Shown: positions 32,962-41,648, counted from the stretch's first letter. The stretch: DNA of 64,000 nt from Duganella aceris (GCF_011090165.1 NZ_JAADJT010000015.1:1-64000), one strand, 5' to 3'. Numbers and translations are program-made. The notes: generated from the letters alone by a model not told the origin.

Positions 32962-33684
32962 ATGTCCAGATCCGAACGCCTGCTCAACCTGCTGCAAGTG
33001 CTGCGGCGCCATCGGCGTCCCGTCAGCGGGATGGCGCTTGCCGCTGAAACCGGGGTCAGCATCCGCACCTTGTACCGCGATATCGCCAGCCTGCAGGCGC
33101 AGGGTGCCGCCATCGTCGGGGAGCCGGGCGTCGGGTATGTGATGAAGCCGGGCTTCATGCTGCCGCCGCTGATGTTCGGCTCGGAGGAACTCGACGCGCT
33201 GGTGCTGGGCATGCGCATGGTCGCCGATTGCGGCGACCGGCCGCTGGCGCAAGGCGCGTTGAGCACGCTGGCCAAGATCGCCGCCGTGCTGCCGCCCGAA
33301 CTGCGCCGCGAACTCGACGAGTCCGCGCTGCTGCTCGGCGCCGGCCGGCGCCCGGTGGCGCACGGCATCGTCCCGGACCTGTTGCGCGCGGCGATACGGG
33401 CGCAGCAGAAATTGCGGATCACTTACCGCGATCCTTCGGGTGTGGAATCGCAGCGCGTGGTGTGGCCGTTCGCGCTGGTGTATTTCGATCAAAATCGGGT
33501 GCTGATGTGCTGGTGCGAACTGCGCGACGGCTTCCGCAATTTCCGTTCCGACCGCATCAGCGAAGCCGAGTTGCTGGAGGTGCGCTATCCGCGCAACAAG
33601 CAGTCCCTGCTCCGCGAGTGGCGCCGCCTGGAACATGTTCCGGGCCACAGCATACTGCCAGAAACTGACAGTGGTCCCCGATAG
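32962..33684 (+). CDS. YafY-type HTH/WYL transcriptional regulator
   Basis: A 240-residue regulator. The N-terminal HTH_11 domain (residues 1-55: SRSERLLNLLQVLRRHRRPVSG, IRTLYRDIASLQ) is followed by a WYL domain (KLRITYRDPSGVESQRVVWPFALVYFDQNRVLMCWCELR). The usual WYL-type core is modified to MCWCELR. YafY-like proteins sense small molecules or nucleic acids and often regulate an adjacent gene; the VOC gene 32 bp downstream is the natural candidate. Confidence 0.88.
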   Translation: MSRSERLLNLLQVLRRHRRPVSGMALAAETGVSIRTLYRDIASLQAQGAAIVGEPGVGYVMKPGFMLPPLMFGSEELDALVLGMRMVADCGDRPLAQGALSTLAKIAAVLPPELRRELDESALLLGAGRRPVAHGIVPDLLRAAIRAQQKLRITYRDPSGVESQRVVWPFALVYFDQNRVLMCWCELRDGFRNFRSDRISEAELLEVRYPRNKQSLLREWRRLEHVPGHSILPETDSGPR

Positions 33685-33716
33685 AATGGGGCTCCCTTAT
33701 CTATTCGGAGTTCACC

Positions 33717-34136
33717 ATGAAAGCAGTTATCCATTTGAATTTTCGCGGCCAGGCACGTGAGGCGCTTGGTTTCTACCAGAGCGTGTTTGGCGGCGATGTC
33801 ACGCTTGTGACGTATAAGGATGCCCATAAGGTCACGGAACAATCCGAAGCCGAACAGATCATGTGGGGCCAAGTGGCGGCCGACGACGGCTTCCGTGTGA
33901 TGGCCTACGATGTGCCATCGCACACGGCCTTTAATCCAGGCGAGCTGGCCTTCCTGGTGGTGGTGGAGGCGGCAACCGCCGAAGAGACCAGCGCACGTTG
34001 GGACAAGCTGTCCGACGGCGCCACGATCACCGCGCCGCTCGCGCCGTCGCCATGGTCGCCGCTGTACGGCATGCTCAAGGACCGCTTCGGCGTGAACTGG
34101 GTGCTGAGCGTGGCGACGGCTTACTCCGAAGCTTAA
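33717..34136 (+). CDS. PhnB-like VOC protein
   Basis: A 139-residue member of the PhnB/3-demethylubiquinone methyltransferase-like branch of the VOC fold. Landmarks are the opening HLNFRGQAREALGFYQSVFGG, the strand AFLVVVEAATAEE and the C-terminal YGMLKDRFGVNWVLSV. Most such proteins have no assigned reaction. YafY-type regulators are commonly found next to it. AGTTCACC upstream is a weak ribosome site. It overlaps by 4 nt the convergent hypothetical gene. Confidence 0.85.
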   Translation: MKAVIHLNFRGQAREALGFYQSVFGGDVTLVTYKDAHKVTEQSEAEQIMWGQVAADDGFRVMAYDVPSHTAFNPGELAFLVVVEAATAEETSARWDKLSDGATITAPLAPSPWSPLYGMLKDRFGVNWVLSVATAYSEA

Positions 34137-34555
34137 GCGTCGCGGTACTCGGCTTCGATTTCCTCGCGGCGCGCGGCGTCGGCGATGTGGACGATCAGCG
34201 TCTCGCGCAATTCCGCCGGATGCACGGCGCGGTGCTTGGCGAACCAGAAGGCTTCGCTCAGCTCCTCGTCCTCATGGGCGGTGGTGATGACCTGCCGTTC
34301 CTCGGGCACATCGTCGTAGTCGGTCGCTTCGAGGCTGGCGTCTTCCAGCGCCTCGCGCCACGCCTCGCACTGATCGCCCCACGCCAGCGCGTACAGGCAA
34401 CCCGACGCAATCAGCGCGCGGCTGGTTTCCCACATCGTCATCTCCGCCACTTCCGCCTCGACCACCAGCACGGCCTTGAATTGCGACAGCCCTTCCAGCG
34501 CGGGGAAATCGCTGTCAGGGGTGAGATGTAAATAGCGTACAGCTGTTTTTTGCAT
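34133..34555 (-). CDS. conserved hypothetical protein (DUF7684-like)
   Basis: A 140-residue soluble protein. The pattern YLHLTPDSDFPALEGLSQFKAVLVVE, TMWETSRALIASGCLYALAWGD and EAFWFAKHRAVHPAEL resembles a family of short uncharacterised proteins (I believe DUF7684, not verifiable here). No signal peptide, transmembrane segment or known catalytic motif. The start is at the ATG of MQKTAVRY; the frame stays open upstream into the lactonase gene but without coding sense. Confidence 0.7.
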   Translation of the reverse strand: MQKTAVRYLHLTPDSDFPALEGLSQFKAVLVVEAEVAEMTMWETSRALIASGCLYALAWGDQCEAWREALEDASLEATDYDDVPEERQVITTAHEDEELSEAFWFAKHRAVHPAELRETLIVHIADAARREEIEAEYRDA

Positions 34556-34593
34556 GATGAGACCATTGAAGATGATCCCGGATTTTAACCTGA

Positions 34594-35478
34594 TCAGCCG
34601 AAGCGCGCGGCCGGGACGCCGGCGACGTCGACCCGCACCGCGAACAGCGCGCCGGTCAGCGGGAACTCTTTCAATTGTTCCGGCGTGTTGTCCTCGCGCG
34701 CGGTGGTGATGAACAAGGTCTTCAAATCCGCGCCGCCGAACGTGCAGGAGGCGGGATTGCGCGCCGGTACGCGCACCGTCTCCAGCAGCTCGCCGTCCGC
34801 CGAGTAGCGGCACACCCGCCCGCCGCCCCACTGCGCGATCCAGACGCAGCCTTCGCTGTCGACCGTCATGCCATCCGGCGAGCCTTCGACGGCGCCGTCG
34901 AACTGGCGCCACACGCGCGGCGCGCCCAGCGTGCCGTCCGCCGCCAGCGGATAGGCATAGGTGCGGCCCTCGTAGCTGTCGGTGTGGTACATGGTCGCGC
35001 CGTCGTTGCTGAAGGCCGGGCCGTTGCAGATATGATAGTCGCGCTCCAGCGCGTGCAGCGACAGATCGGTGTCGAGCCGGAACAGCGTGCCAATCGCCTG
35101 CGCGTAATCGGTGTTGTGCATCGACCCGGCCCAGATGCGGCCGGCCGCGTCGACCTTGGCGTCGTTCATGCGCAGCCCGCTGTCGGCCGGGAAGGGACGA
35201 TGCAGGTACTCGATGCGCAACGCCGGCTCCAGCCAGACGCGAGCGATACCGTCGCGCAGGCCGGCCATGAAGCCGTCGCCGTCGCGGCGCGCGATCAGCC
35301 AGCAGATGTAGTCCGGCATGGCCCAGCTGCGGCGCTCGCCAGCGGCGGTGTCCAGCGCGTGCAGCGTCCGGTTCTTCAGGTCGACAAAGTACAGGCGGTT
35401 TTGCTCGGCCACCCACAACGGGCCTTCGCCCAATTGCGCGCCGGCTTCCCACAGGCATTGCACGTCATGCTTGCTCAT
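34594..35478 (-). CDS. SMP-30/gluconolactonase-family lactonase
   Basis: A 294-residue propeller lactonase with the full family pattern: LGEGPLWVAEQNRLYFVD (metal-site Glu in GEGP), AKVDAAGRIWAGSM, NGPAFSNDGATMYHTDS and SPDGMTVDSEGCVWIAQWGG. It is much closer to canonical gluconolactonase/L-arabinolactonase-type enzymes than the paralogue at 12713-13621. It lies 33 bp downstream of dgoA, in one unit with dgoK, so galactono-lactone hydrolysis is the likely role. Confidence 0.9.
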   Translation of the reverse strand: MSKHDVQCLWEAGAQLGEGPLWVAEQNRLYFVDLKNRTLHALDTAAGERRSWAMPDYICWLIARRDGDGFMAGLRDGIARVWLEPALRIEYLHRPFPADSGLRMNDAKVDAAGRIWAGSMHNTDYAQAIGTLFRLDTDLSLHALERDYHICNGPAFSNDGATMYHTDSYEGRTYAYPLAADGTLGAPRVWRQFDGAVEGSPDGMTVDSEGCVWIAQWGGGRVCRYSADGELLETVRVPARNPASCTFGGADLKTLFITTAREDNTPEQLKEFPLTGALFAVRVDVAGVPAARFG

Positions 35479-35511
35479 CGGTTCAGATCCCCAAATTTTA
35501 GACAGCCGCCA

Positions 35512-36132
35512 TCATACGGCCAAAGAACGCCACTTGGCGACGAAGGCGGCGGCGCGTTCGGCCAGCGCGTCCAAGGTCACGCCCGGCGTGAACAAGGCGC
35601 CGCCGATGCCGAAGCCGGTCGCGCCGGCGCGCACCCAGCCCTCCATGGTGTCCGGCGTGACGCCGCCGACCGGCCACATCGGCGTGCCGGCCGGGATCAC
35701 GCTGGTCAAGGCCTTCAGGCCGCCGTGGCCGACCATCTCGGCCGGGAACAGTTTCAGCGCGTGGGCGCCGGCGTCCAGCGCGGCGAACGCCTCGGTCGGC
35801 GTGGCGACGCCCGGCGCGCAGTACATGCCCAGGTCGGCGGCGCGGCGGATCGCGGCCGGATTGCAGTTCGGCGAGACCAGCAGGCGGCCGCCGGCCTCAT
35901 GCACCGCCTCGACATGGCCGACGTTGAGCATGGTGCCGCCGCCGACCAGCGTATCGGGCAACTCCAGCGCCACCATGCTGGCGATGCATTCCAGCGCGCC
36001 GGGTCGGTTCAGCGGCACTTCCAGCGCGCGGAAGCCGGCCGCGTGCAGCACCTTGGCGACATCGACCGCTTCTGCGGGTTTCAGGCCGCGCAGGATGGCG
36101 ACCAAGGGTGTGGTGGGATGGGAGAGGGACAT
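35512..36132 (-). CDS. dgoA: 2-dehydro-3-deoxy-6-phosphogalactonate aldolase
   Basis: A 206-residue KDPG/KDPGal class I aldolase. It has the ILRGLKP opening, Glu in RALEVPLNRP, GGGTMLNVGHVE, the SPNCNPA segment and the Schiff-base lysine in HALKLFPAE, followed by PVGGVTPDTMEGW. It cleaves 2-dehydro-3-deoxy-6-phosphogalactonate to pyruvate and glyceraldehyde-3-phosphate. The VGGG and CAPGVATPTEAF segments are typical of DgoA rather than Eda. It starts 5 bp after the dgoK stop. Confidence 0.94.
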   Translation of the reverse strand: MSLSHPTTPLVAILRGLKPAEAVDVAKVLHAAGFRALEVPLNRPGALECIASMVALELPDTLVGGGTMLNVGHVEAVHEAGGRLLVSPNCNPAAIRRAADLGMYCAPGVATPTEAFAALDAGAHALKLFPAEMVGHGGLKALTSVIPAGTPMWPVGGVTPDTMEGWVRAGATGFGIGGALFTPGVTLDALAERAAAFVAKWRSLAV

Positions 36133-36137
36133 GGTGA

Positions 36138-37028
36138 TCAAGCCTTGATAAATTGAGAAACCGCCGTGCAGAACACGCGGTGGGGATCGAGCACTTGGCA
36201 TTGCAGGCCGAAGTGCGCGGCGGCGGCGGCATAGCGCGTGGCCAATGCCGGCGAACCGATGACGGTGATGCCCTGCCCCGCCTGCAACGCGGCGGCGGCG
36301 AATTCGGCGCCGATCAGCAAGCCGCTGGCCAGCGCGGCGGCCTGTTGCGGCGGCGCCGCCTTGGCGACCACGCCGGCGCGCACGCGGAACAGCGAATTGG
36401 ACAAGGGCAGCTTGCGCGCCGCCTGCTCCAGCCCGGCCGCGAAGCCTTCGGCGTCGGTGCTGTCGCCGCCCATCATCGAAGACAGCGTGCCGCCGGCCGA
36501 CAGCATCGCGAACAGCTCGCCGGTCATGTAGGTCGCCAGCGACTGGATCACGCCGTCGCGCAGCAGCACCCATTTGCTGTGCGTGCCCGGCAGCACGATC
36601 CAGCCGTCGCGATGGCCCAGCGCGACCGCGCCGAGCAGCTGGGTCTCCTCGCCGCGCATCACATCGACCGCCGCGCCGTCGCGGTAGCAATAGCCGGGCA
36701 CGATGTGGCAGCGGCCGGCCCAGGCCGGATCGGTGACCGGCGCCAGATGGCGCGGCAGGCCCTCCAGCGGCGCGGACGCGTCCTGATAGCCGACCTCCTG
36801 CCAGCCCGAGGCGCTGCCGACCATGCCGGCCATGATCACCGGCACCTCGGCCGGCAGGCGCATGGCATCCAGCAGCGCCGCCAGCGAGGCGCCGAACCGC
36901 TCGCGCCCGCCGACCGCCAGCATGCCCTGATTGTCCTCATGTTCGGCCAGGCAGGCGCCGGATTCGTCGATCAAATAGGCGCGCCGATTGCTCGTGCCCC
37001 AGTCTATCCCCACTATATTCTTGTTCAC
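36138..37028 (-). CDS. dgoK: 2-dehydro-3-deoxygalactonokinase
   Basis: A 296-residue sugar-acid kinase of the DgoK family. The phosphate-binding start IGVDWGTSN-like (IVGIDWGTSNRRAYLID) is at residues 5-20. EVPVIMAGMVGSASGWQEVGY and WIVLPGTHSKWVLLRDG are diagnostic. It phosphorylates 2-dehydro-3-deoxygalactonate using ATP. Translation starts at a GTG; AAAGGA lies 12 nt upstream. It leads the dgoK-dgoA-lactonase unit. Confidence 0.94.
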   Translation of the reverse strand: MNKNIVGIDWGTSNRRAYLIDESGACLAEHEDNQGMLAVGGRERFGASLAALLDAMRLPAEVPVIMAGMVGSASGWQEVGYQDASAPLEGLPRHLAPVTDPAWAGRCHIVPGYCYRDGAAVDVMRGEETQLLGAVALGHRDGWIVLPGTHSKWVLLRDGVIQSLATYMTGELFAMLSAGGTLSSMMGGDSTDAEGFAAGLEQAARKLPLSNSLFRVRAGVVAKAAPPQQAAALASGLLIGAEFAAAALQAGQGITVIGSPALATRYAAAAAHFGLQCQVLDPHRVFCTAVSQFIKA

Positions 37029-37204
37029 TATGCATGATCCTTTGCTGGTTCCCCCGTGATGGTACGAAAAACCCCGGCCCTCAGGCTATGAATTATCTCG
37101 CGCAAGTGATATCAAAACAGTATAGGCCTCGGCCGAAGGCAGTTGCCCCTGAGGGGGCTTTGGTTTAGTATTGCCGACTATAAAATAGCCACAGGCATAA
37201 CCTC

Positions 37205-37780
37205 ATGGAATTTAGCAAGCTGTCCACCCGCACATTGATCGTCGCCGCCGCCGCACTGGGCGCGGTGGCGGTGGCGCTGGGCGCGTATTACTCCAGTTCG
37301 GCGCCAGTCGCGCCGCAGGCGGTCCCGGCGCCCGCGCCGGCGCCGGCCAGCGCCAGCAGCAGCGCGGCCGCGATCAAGAAGGCCGCGCCGGTCACCGCGC
37401 CGCGCGTGGTCGCCGAGAAGGAACCGGCGCCGCCGTCCGAGCCGGTGGCCATCCGCACCAAGGAACAAGCCGCCGCCGCGCTGATGGCCTTGCCGGAACT
37501 GCAAGCCTGGTCGGCGCTGCTGGAAAAGAACTCCAACGGCAAGGTGCACGGCGCCCTGATCGAGTACGACCCGACCCCGCGCAAGCTGAACGGCAAGAAC
37601 TACTGGCAGTTCAGCTATGTGGAAAACACCGCCGAAGCGGCGCAGCGCTGGGAAAGCTTCCTGGTCTCGTCCAGCGACGACGAGATCCTGGTGGAGGACG
37701 CCAGCTCCGACGAAGTCATCAGCCTGGCGCGCTGGCGCCGCGAGAAGCACCCGGCCAAGCGCACCAGCATCGACGGCTGA
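37205..37780 (+). CDS. membrane-anchored hypothetical protein
   Basis: A 191-residue protein with one N-terminal hydrophobic anchor (TLIVAAAALGAVAVALGAYY, about 10-29). A long Ala/Pro/Ser linker (about 30-80) leads to a soluble C-terminal domain of roughly 100 residues (ALMALPELQAWSALLEKNSN; YWQFSYVENTAEAAQRWESF; EILVEDASSDEVISL). No family is recognised; the layout suggests a periplasmic domain tethered to the inner membrane. The stop is directly adjacent to the stop of the convergent MFS gene. Confidence 0.7.
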   Translation: MEFSKLSTRTLIVAAAALGAVAVALGAYYSSSAPVAPQAVPAPAPAPASASSSAAAIKKAAPVTAPRVVAEKEPAPPSEPVAIRTKEQAAAALMALPELQAWSALLEKNSNGKVHGALIEYDPTPRKLNGKNYWQFSYVENTAEAAQRWESFLVSSSDDEILVEDASSDEVISLARWRREKHPAKRTSIDG

Positions 37781-39028
37781 CTAGGCCGCCTCGCCCTTCA
37801 CCACCGGCGCCGCCACCGGCGCGGCGCCGCGTATCCGCCCCACCCACAGCACCGCCAACACCGCCAGCCCGGCGGCGATCCAGCCGTTCAAACCGTAGCC
37901 GTCGATCTGCCCGGCCGCGTTGGTGCGCAAGGTCAGCCCGCCCAGCAAGGCGCCGAGGCCGGTGCCGACCTGCTGCACCGCCGCGTTGGCGCTGAGGAAG
38001 GCGCCGCGCCGCGCCGGATCCGGCACGGTCGTCATCAGCGCCTGCATCGGGATATTGCGGCCCGACGCCAGCACCATGAAGAACGGAAAGAACAGCATCA
38101 CGCCGATCAAAGGCATCACCGGCATGTGGGTGATGAACAGCACCGGCAGGATGAACAGCAAACTCAGCGTGCGATACACCTTGTGCGCGCCGACCCGGTC
38201 CGACCACTTGCCCACCATGCGCGCGGTGAAGAAGGTGGCGATGCCGCCGGCCAGGTAGACATAGGTGATCTCGGCCGGCTTCAGCCCGACATTACTCACC
38301 AATACCGGCGAGATGAAGGGAATCACCATCATCCCGGTCGCCATATTGACCGCCGACAGCAGGAAAGCCTTCAGGTGGTTCGGCACGCGGTACAGCGCGA
38401 TCAGGTCCGGCAGCACCGCCGACAGCGGCGCGCGCTGCGCCACATGGCCGTCCAGCGCCGGCAGCACGCGCGCGGCCAGCGCCAGGATGGGCAGCGAGCA
38501 CAGCACCAGGATATAGAACGGCGACGCCCAGCCGAAGTGCGCCGCCAGCATCACGCCGGACGGCACCCCGATCACCGCGGCCATGCTGAACGAGGTCATG
38601 ACGATGCCGGTCGCCGCGCCGCGCCGGTGGGCCGGGATCAGGTCGCCGATGATGGCCATGACGATGGCGCCGAGCACGCCGCCGGTCAGCCCGGCGAAGG
38701 CGCGCGACAGCACCAGCACGTGGAAGTTCGGCGCCGCCGCGCAGGCCAGGTTGGACAGCGAGAACAGCGCGAACATGGTCAACAGCAGCTTCTTGCGGTC
38801 GAAGCGGTCGATATACATCGCGGCGGCCAGGCCGGACAGGCCGGCGCACCACGCATACGCCGACACCGCGCCCGACACGGCGGCCGGGGTAATGGCGAAC
38901 GCCGTCATCAGCTGCGGCGCCAGCGGCATCATCACCATGAAGTCCATGATGACGGTGAACTGCGTCAGCGCCAGCAGCCAGAGCACCAGGCGTTCGCGGG
39001 ACGGCGTCAGCGCAAGCGGGCCCGTCAT
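37781..39028 (-). CDS. MFS transporter (drug/metabolite efflux type)
   Basis: A 415-residue 12-helix major facilitator. Landmarks are the first helix MDFMVMMPLAPQLM, the MFS loop motif YIDRFDRKKLL between helices 2 and 3, RAFAGLTGGVLGAIVMAIIGD, and a second-half MVGKWSDRVGAH. The pattern fits DHA1-type exporters of the AraJ/YdhP group. It begins one base after the PadR gene stop on the same strand, so PadR and exporter form an operon. Confidence 0.9.
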   Translation of the reverse strand: MTGPLALTPSRERLVLWLLALTQFTVIMDFMVMMPLAPQLMTAFAITPAAVSGAVSAYAWCAGLSGLAAAMYIDRFDRKKLLLTMFALFSLSNLACAAAPNFHVLVLSRAFAGLTGGVLGAIVMAIIGDLIPAHRRGAATGIVMTSFSMAAVIGVPSGVMLAAHFGWASPFYILVLCSLPILALAARVLPALDGHVAQRAPLSAVLPDLIALYRVPNHLKAFLLSAVNMATGMMVIPFISPVLVSNVGLKPAEITYVYLAGGIATFFTARMVGKWSDRVGAHKVYRTLSLLFILPVLFITHMPVMPLIGVMLFFPFFMVLASGRNIPMQALMTTVPDPARRGAFLSANAAVQQVGTGLGALLGGLTLRTNAAGQIDGYGLNGWIAAGLAVLAVLWVGRIRGAAPVAAPVVKGEAA

Positions 39029-39029
39029 C

Positions 39030-39566
39030 TTATGCCAGCGCGGCGATGTCGGCCTGCGCCTGGCGCAGGATGGCGCGGATCTGCTCCAGCTTCTGCTCGT
39101 CCTGATTGCCTTCCCAGGCCTGGGCGATGACGGCGTGCTTCAGCTCGTGCATCAGCGCGCGCAGGTCGCCGCGATTGTCGCCCGGCTCGGTCATGCGCGC
39201 CACGACGGCGTCGACGAACTGGCGGTTCTCGGCCAGGAAGGCCTCGCCGTCGGGCGTGATGGTGTGCAGCTTCTTATTACCGTCCGGCGTGGCCGAGACG
39301 TGGCCCATATCCAGCAACATCGCCAGCAGCGGATAGATGGCGCCCGGGCTGGGGGTATAGCCGCCGCCGGAGCGCTGCTCCAGCTCCTTGATGATCTCGT
39401 AGCCGTGGCGCGGCTTCTCGGCGATCAGTTGCAGCACGACATAGCGCATGGCGCCGGCGTCGAACATTTTCGGACCGCGACCGCGCGGGCCGCCGCCATG
39501 GCCGTGATGGCCGTGCACGGCGTGCGGATGATGATGAGCGTGATGGTGATGATGATGCTTGAACAT
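39030..39566 (-). CDS. PadR-family regulator with His-rich N-terminus (YqjI-like)
   Basis: A 178-residue PadR regulator. The first 24 residues are extremely His-rich (MFKHHHHHHAHHHPHAVHGHHGH). The winged helix follows (MRYVVLQLIAEKPRHGYEIIKELEQ; SPGAIYPLLAMLLDMGHV), then a C-terminal dimerisation helix. E. coli YqjI has the same plan and senses Ni/Fe through its His-rich head while repressing its own and a neighbouring gene. A metal-responsive repressor for the downstream MFS gene is inferred. A clear dyad operator lies just upstream of its start. Confidence 0.88.
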   Translation of the reverse strand: MFKHHHHHHAHHHPHAVHGHHGHGGGPRGRGPKMFDAGAMRYVVLQLIAEKPRHGYEIIKELEQRSGGGYTPSPGAIYPLLAMLLDMGHVSATPDGNKKLHTITPDGEAFLAENRQFVDAVVARMTEPGDNRGDLRALMHELKHAVIAQAWEGNQDEQKLEQIRAILRQAQADIAALA

Positions 39567-39590
39567 GCTGAACTCCCAGACGTGACACAG

Positions 39591-39621
39591 TTAAGATATA
39601 ACTTAATAAGATATATCTTAA
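39591..39621. promoter_or_regulatory. candidate PadR operator
   Basis: TTAAGATAT (39591-39599) and ATATCTTAA (39613-39621) are perfect inverted arms; inside the right half AAGATATATCTT is itself palindromic. It lies 25-55 bp upstream of the PadR start, overlapping the expected promoter. AT-rich TATC/GATA dyads are typical of PadR/YqjI sites. Confidence 0.65.
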
Positions 39622-39671
39622 CCCAATTCGTCCAGAGTTCAAGAAAAATCTCCGGCGAAATGTCCACTTAC

Positions 39672-39761
39672 TCCGGGGTCAGAGCTAAAAACTGGACACG
39701 GCCTCTACAGTAGCGATCGCTACTGTAGAGGCCGTGTCCAGTTTTTAGCTCTGACCCCGGA
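39672..39761. repeat. 90-bp perfect palindrome
   Basis: Each 45-base arm is the exact reverse complement of the other, centred on GCGATCGC at 39713-39720. The outer part carries CCGGGGTCAGAGC; beyond the arms TGTCC (39661-39665) and GGACA (39767-39771) continue the symmetry imperfectly. It sits 15 bp past the stop of glk-hexR (leftward) and upstream of the PadR gene. It could form a 45-bp hairpin in RNA or a cruciform in DNA. Confidence 0.9.
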
Positions 39762-39776
39762 TTTTAGGACATGGAC

Positions 39777-41648
39777 TCAGCCATCGAGGTGGGAAATCAT
39801 CAGCCGGCGGTTGTCGTCGCTGCCCTTGGTCTTGTGCTCGACCACCAGCCGCGAGTTTTGCGTGTCCAGCGAAATGCCGACCGAAAGAATATCAATCAGC
39901 AGCAGTTGCAGGATGCGCGAGATCATCGACAGGAAACTGGTGCTGTCCTCGGTGTGGTCCACCGCCAGGCACACCGTCGCCTTCTTCGCCAGCGGCGAGT
40001 TGCTCGACGTGATGGCGATGACGTCCGCCCCCGCCGCCCGCGCCAGATCGACCGCCTCCAGCAGATCCGGCAACTTGCCCGAGTTGGAGATGGCGATCAC
40101 CACGTCGCCCGGATTCAGCAACTCCGCCGCCAGGGTCAGCAGGTGCGAGTCGCCATAGGCCGAGGTCGGAATGCGGAAGCGGAAGAATTTGTGCTGGCCG
40201 TCCAGCGCCACCACCCGCGAATTGCCCATCGCGTAGAACTCGACCCGCTTCGCCTTGGCCACCAGCGCGATCGCCTTGTCCAGCGAGCGCACGTCCAGCT
40301 GGTCGCGGAATTTCAGGATCGCGGAAACGGTGTTGTCGATCACCTTGGCGCTCAGGTCGTGCGTGCTGTCGCTGACCCGCACCTGGCTGTGCCGCACCGG
40401 GATCGCGCCGGTCAGGCTGCTGGCGAACTTCAGCTTGAAGTCGGCCAGGCCGAGGAAGCCCAGCGAGCGGCAGAAGCGGATCACCGTCGGCTGGCTGACT
40501 TCCGCCAGCCGCGCGATGTCGGCGATCGGCTCGTTCAGCACCAGCCGCGGCTGCTCCAGCACCAGCTGCGCCACGCGCTGCTCGGCCGGCGTCAGCTCGT
40601 GCTGCAGATGCTGCACCCGCTCCATCAGCGTGTTGGCGCCGCTGCGGCCGCGCAGGTGTTCGGACAGGATCGTCGCCACGCCATAAAAGGCCGGGTTCGG
40701 CGTGGTGATGACGTAGGTCGGGATCTCCGACAGGTAGCTGGTGAAGCGCCCCTTGGCCTCGAAGCGCGAGCGGAACGGCGACGCGGCGAACCACTCGCCC
40801 ATGCGCGGCACGATGCCGCCGCCGATGAACATGCCGCCGAACGCGCCCAGCGTCACGGCCAGGTTGGCGGTGGCGCCGCCCAGCATGGCGCAGAAGCATT
40901 CCAGCACCTCCAGGCACAGCGGGTCCTTGTCGGTCAGCGCGCCGGCCATGATTTCCTGCGAACTCAGGTCGCGCACCTGGCGCCCGTTGCGCTTGGCGAT
41001 GGCGCGGTAGATGATCTCCATGCCGGGGCCGGAAATCAGCCGCTCGGTCGACACGTGCGACCAGGTCTGCCAGGCGTATTGCAGGATCGCGTACTCGCGC
41101 TCGTCGGCCGGCGCGAAATTGGTGTGGCCGCCTTCGGAACCGAGCGTGACGAAGCCGTCGACGGTCGGGATCACGCCGGAGACGCCGAGACCGGTGCCCG
41201 GCCCCAGCACGCCGATCACCGAGTTGGACGCCGGCTTGCCGCCGCCCACCTGCATCAGGTCGGCCGGCTTCAGGCCCGGCAGCGACATCGCCAGCGCGGT
41301 GAAGTCGTTGACCACCAGCAGCGTGTGCAGCCCCAGCGCGCGGCGCACCGCGTCGGTGGAGAATTCCCAGTCGCGGTTGGTCATGCGCACGTGGTCGCCG
41401 CTGACCGGGTTGGCCACCGCCAGCGCGGCGTGGTTCAGCGTGATGTCGGCGTGGTCGGCCAGGTAGGAGCGCAGCATCGCCACGATGTCGGGGAAGTCGT
41501 CGCACTTGAGCACGCGCACCGCGCGGAACTCGCCGGGGGCGGTCTGCAGTGCGAAGCGGGCGTGGGTGGCGCCGATGTCGGCCAGCAGGCGCGGGCCGTC
41601 GGCAAAGGCGGTGCGATTCAGTTTGTGATCCACTTCAGCTTGTTTCAT
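39777..41648 (-). CDS. glk: bifunctional glucokinase / RpiR-family (HexR-like) regulator
   Basis: A 623-residue fusion. Residues about 15-335 are a bacterial glucokinase (LLADIGATHARFALQT; GPGTGLGVSGV; GSEGGHTNFAP; GGIVPRMGEWF). Residues about 345-420 form an RpiR HTH (LTPAEQRVAQLVLEQP; SQPTVIRFCRSLGFLG), and 450-600 a SIS sugar-phosphate-binding domain (EFYAMGNSRVVALDGQ; NPGDVVIAISNSGK). The same fusion is known in Burkholderia. It phosphorylates glucose and probably represses glucose-use genes in response to 2-keto-3-deoxy-6-phosphogluconate, as HexR does. The start is uncertain: ATGs at 41648 and 41681, neither with a good ribosome site. Confidence 0.93.
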   Translation of the reverse strand: MKQAEVDHKLNRTAFADGPRLLADIGATHARFALQTAPGEFRAVRVLKCDDFPDIVAMLRSYLADHADITLNHAALAVANPVSGDHVRMTNRDWEFSTDAVRRALGLHTLLVVNDFTALAMSLPGLKPADLMQVGGGKPASNSVIGVLGPGTGLGVSGVIPTVDGFVTLGSEGGHTNFAPADEREYAILQYAWQTWSHVSTERLISGPGMEIIYRAIAKRNGRQVRDLSSQEIMAGALTDKDPLCLEVLECFCAMLGGATANLAVTLGAFGGMFIGGGIVPRMGEWFAASPFRSRFEAKGRFTSYLSEIPTYVITTPNPAFYGVATILSEHLRGRSGANTLMERVQHLQHELTPAEQRVAQLVLEQPRLVLNEPIADIARLAEVSQPTVIRFCRSLGFLGLADFKLKFASSLTGAIPVRHSQVRVSDSTHDLSAKVIDNTVSAILKFRDQLDVRSLDKAIALVAKAKRVEFYAMGNSRVVALDGQHKFFRFRIPTSAYGDSHLLTLAAELLNPGDVVIAISNSGKLPDLLEAVDLARAAGADVIAITSSNSPLAKKATVCLAVDHTEDSTSFLSMISRILQLLLIDILSVGISLDTQNSRLVVEHKTKGSDDNRRLMISHLDG

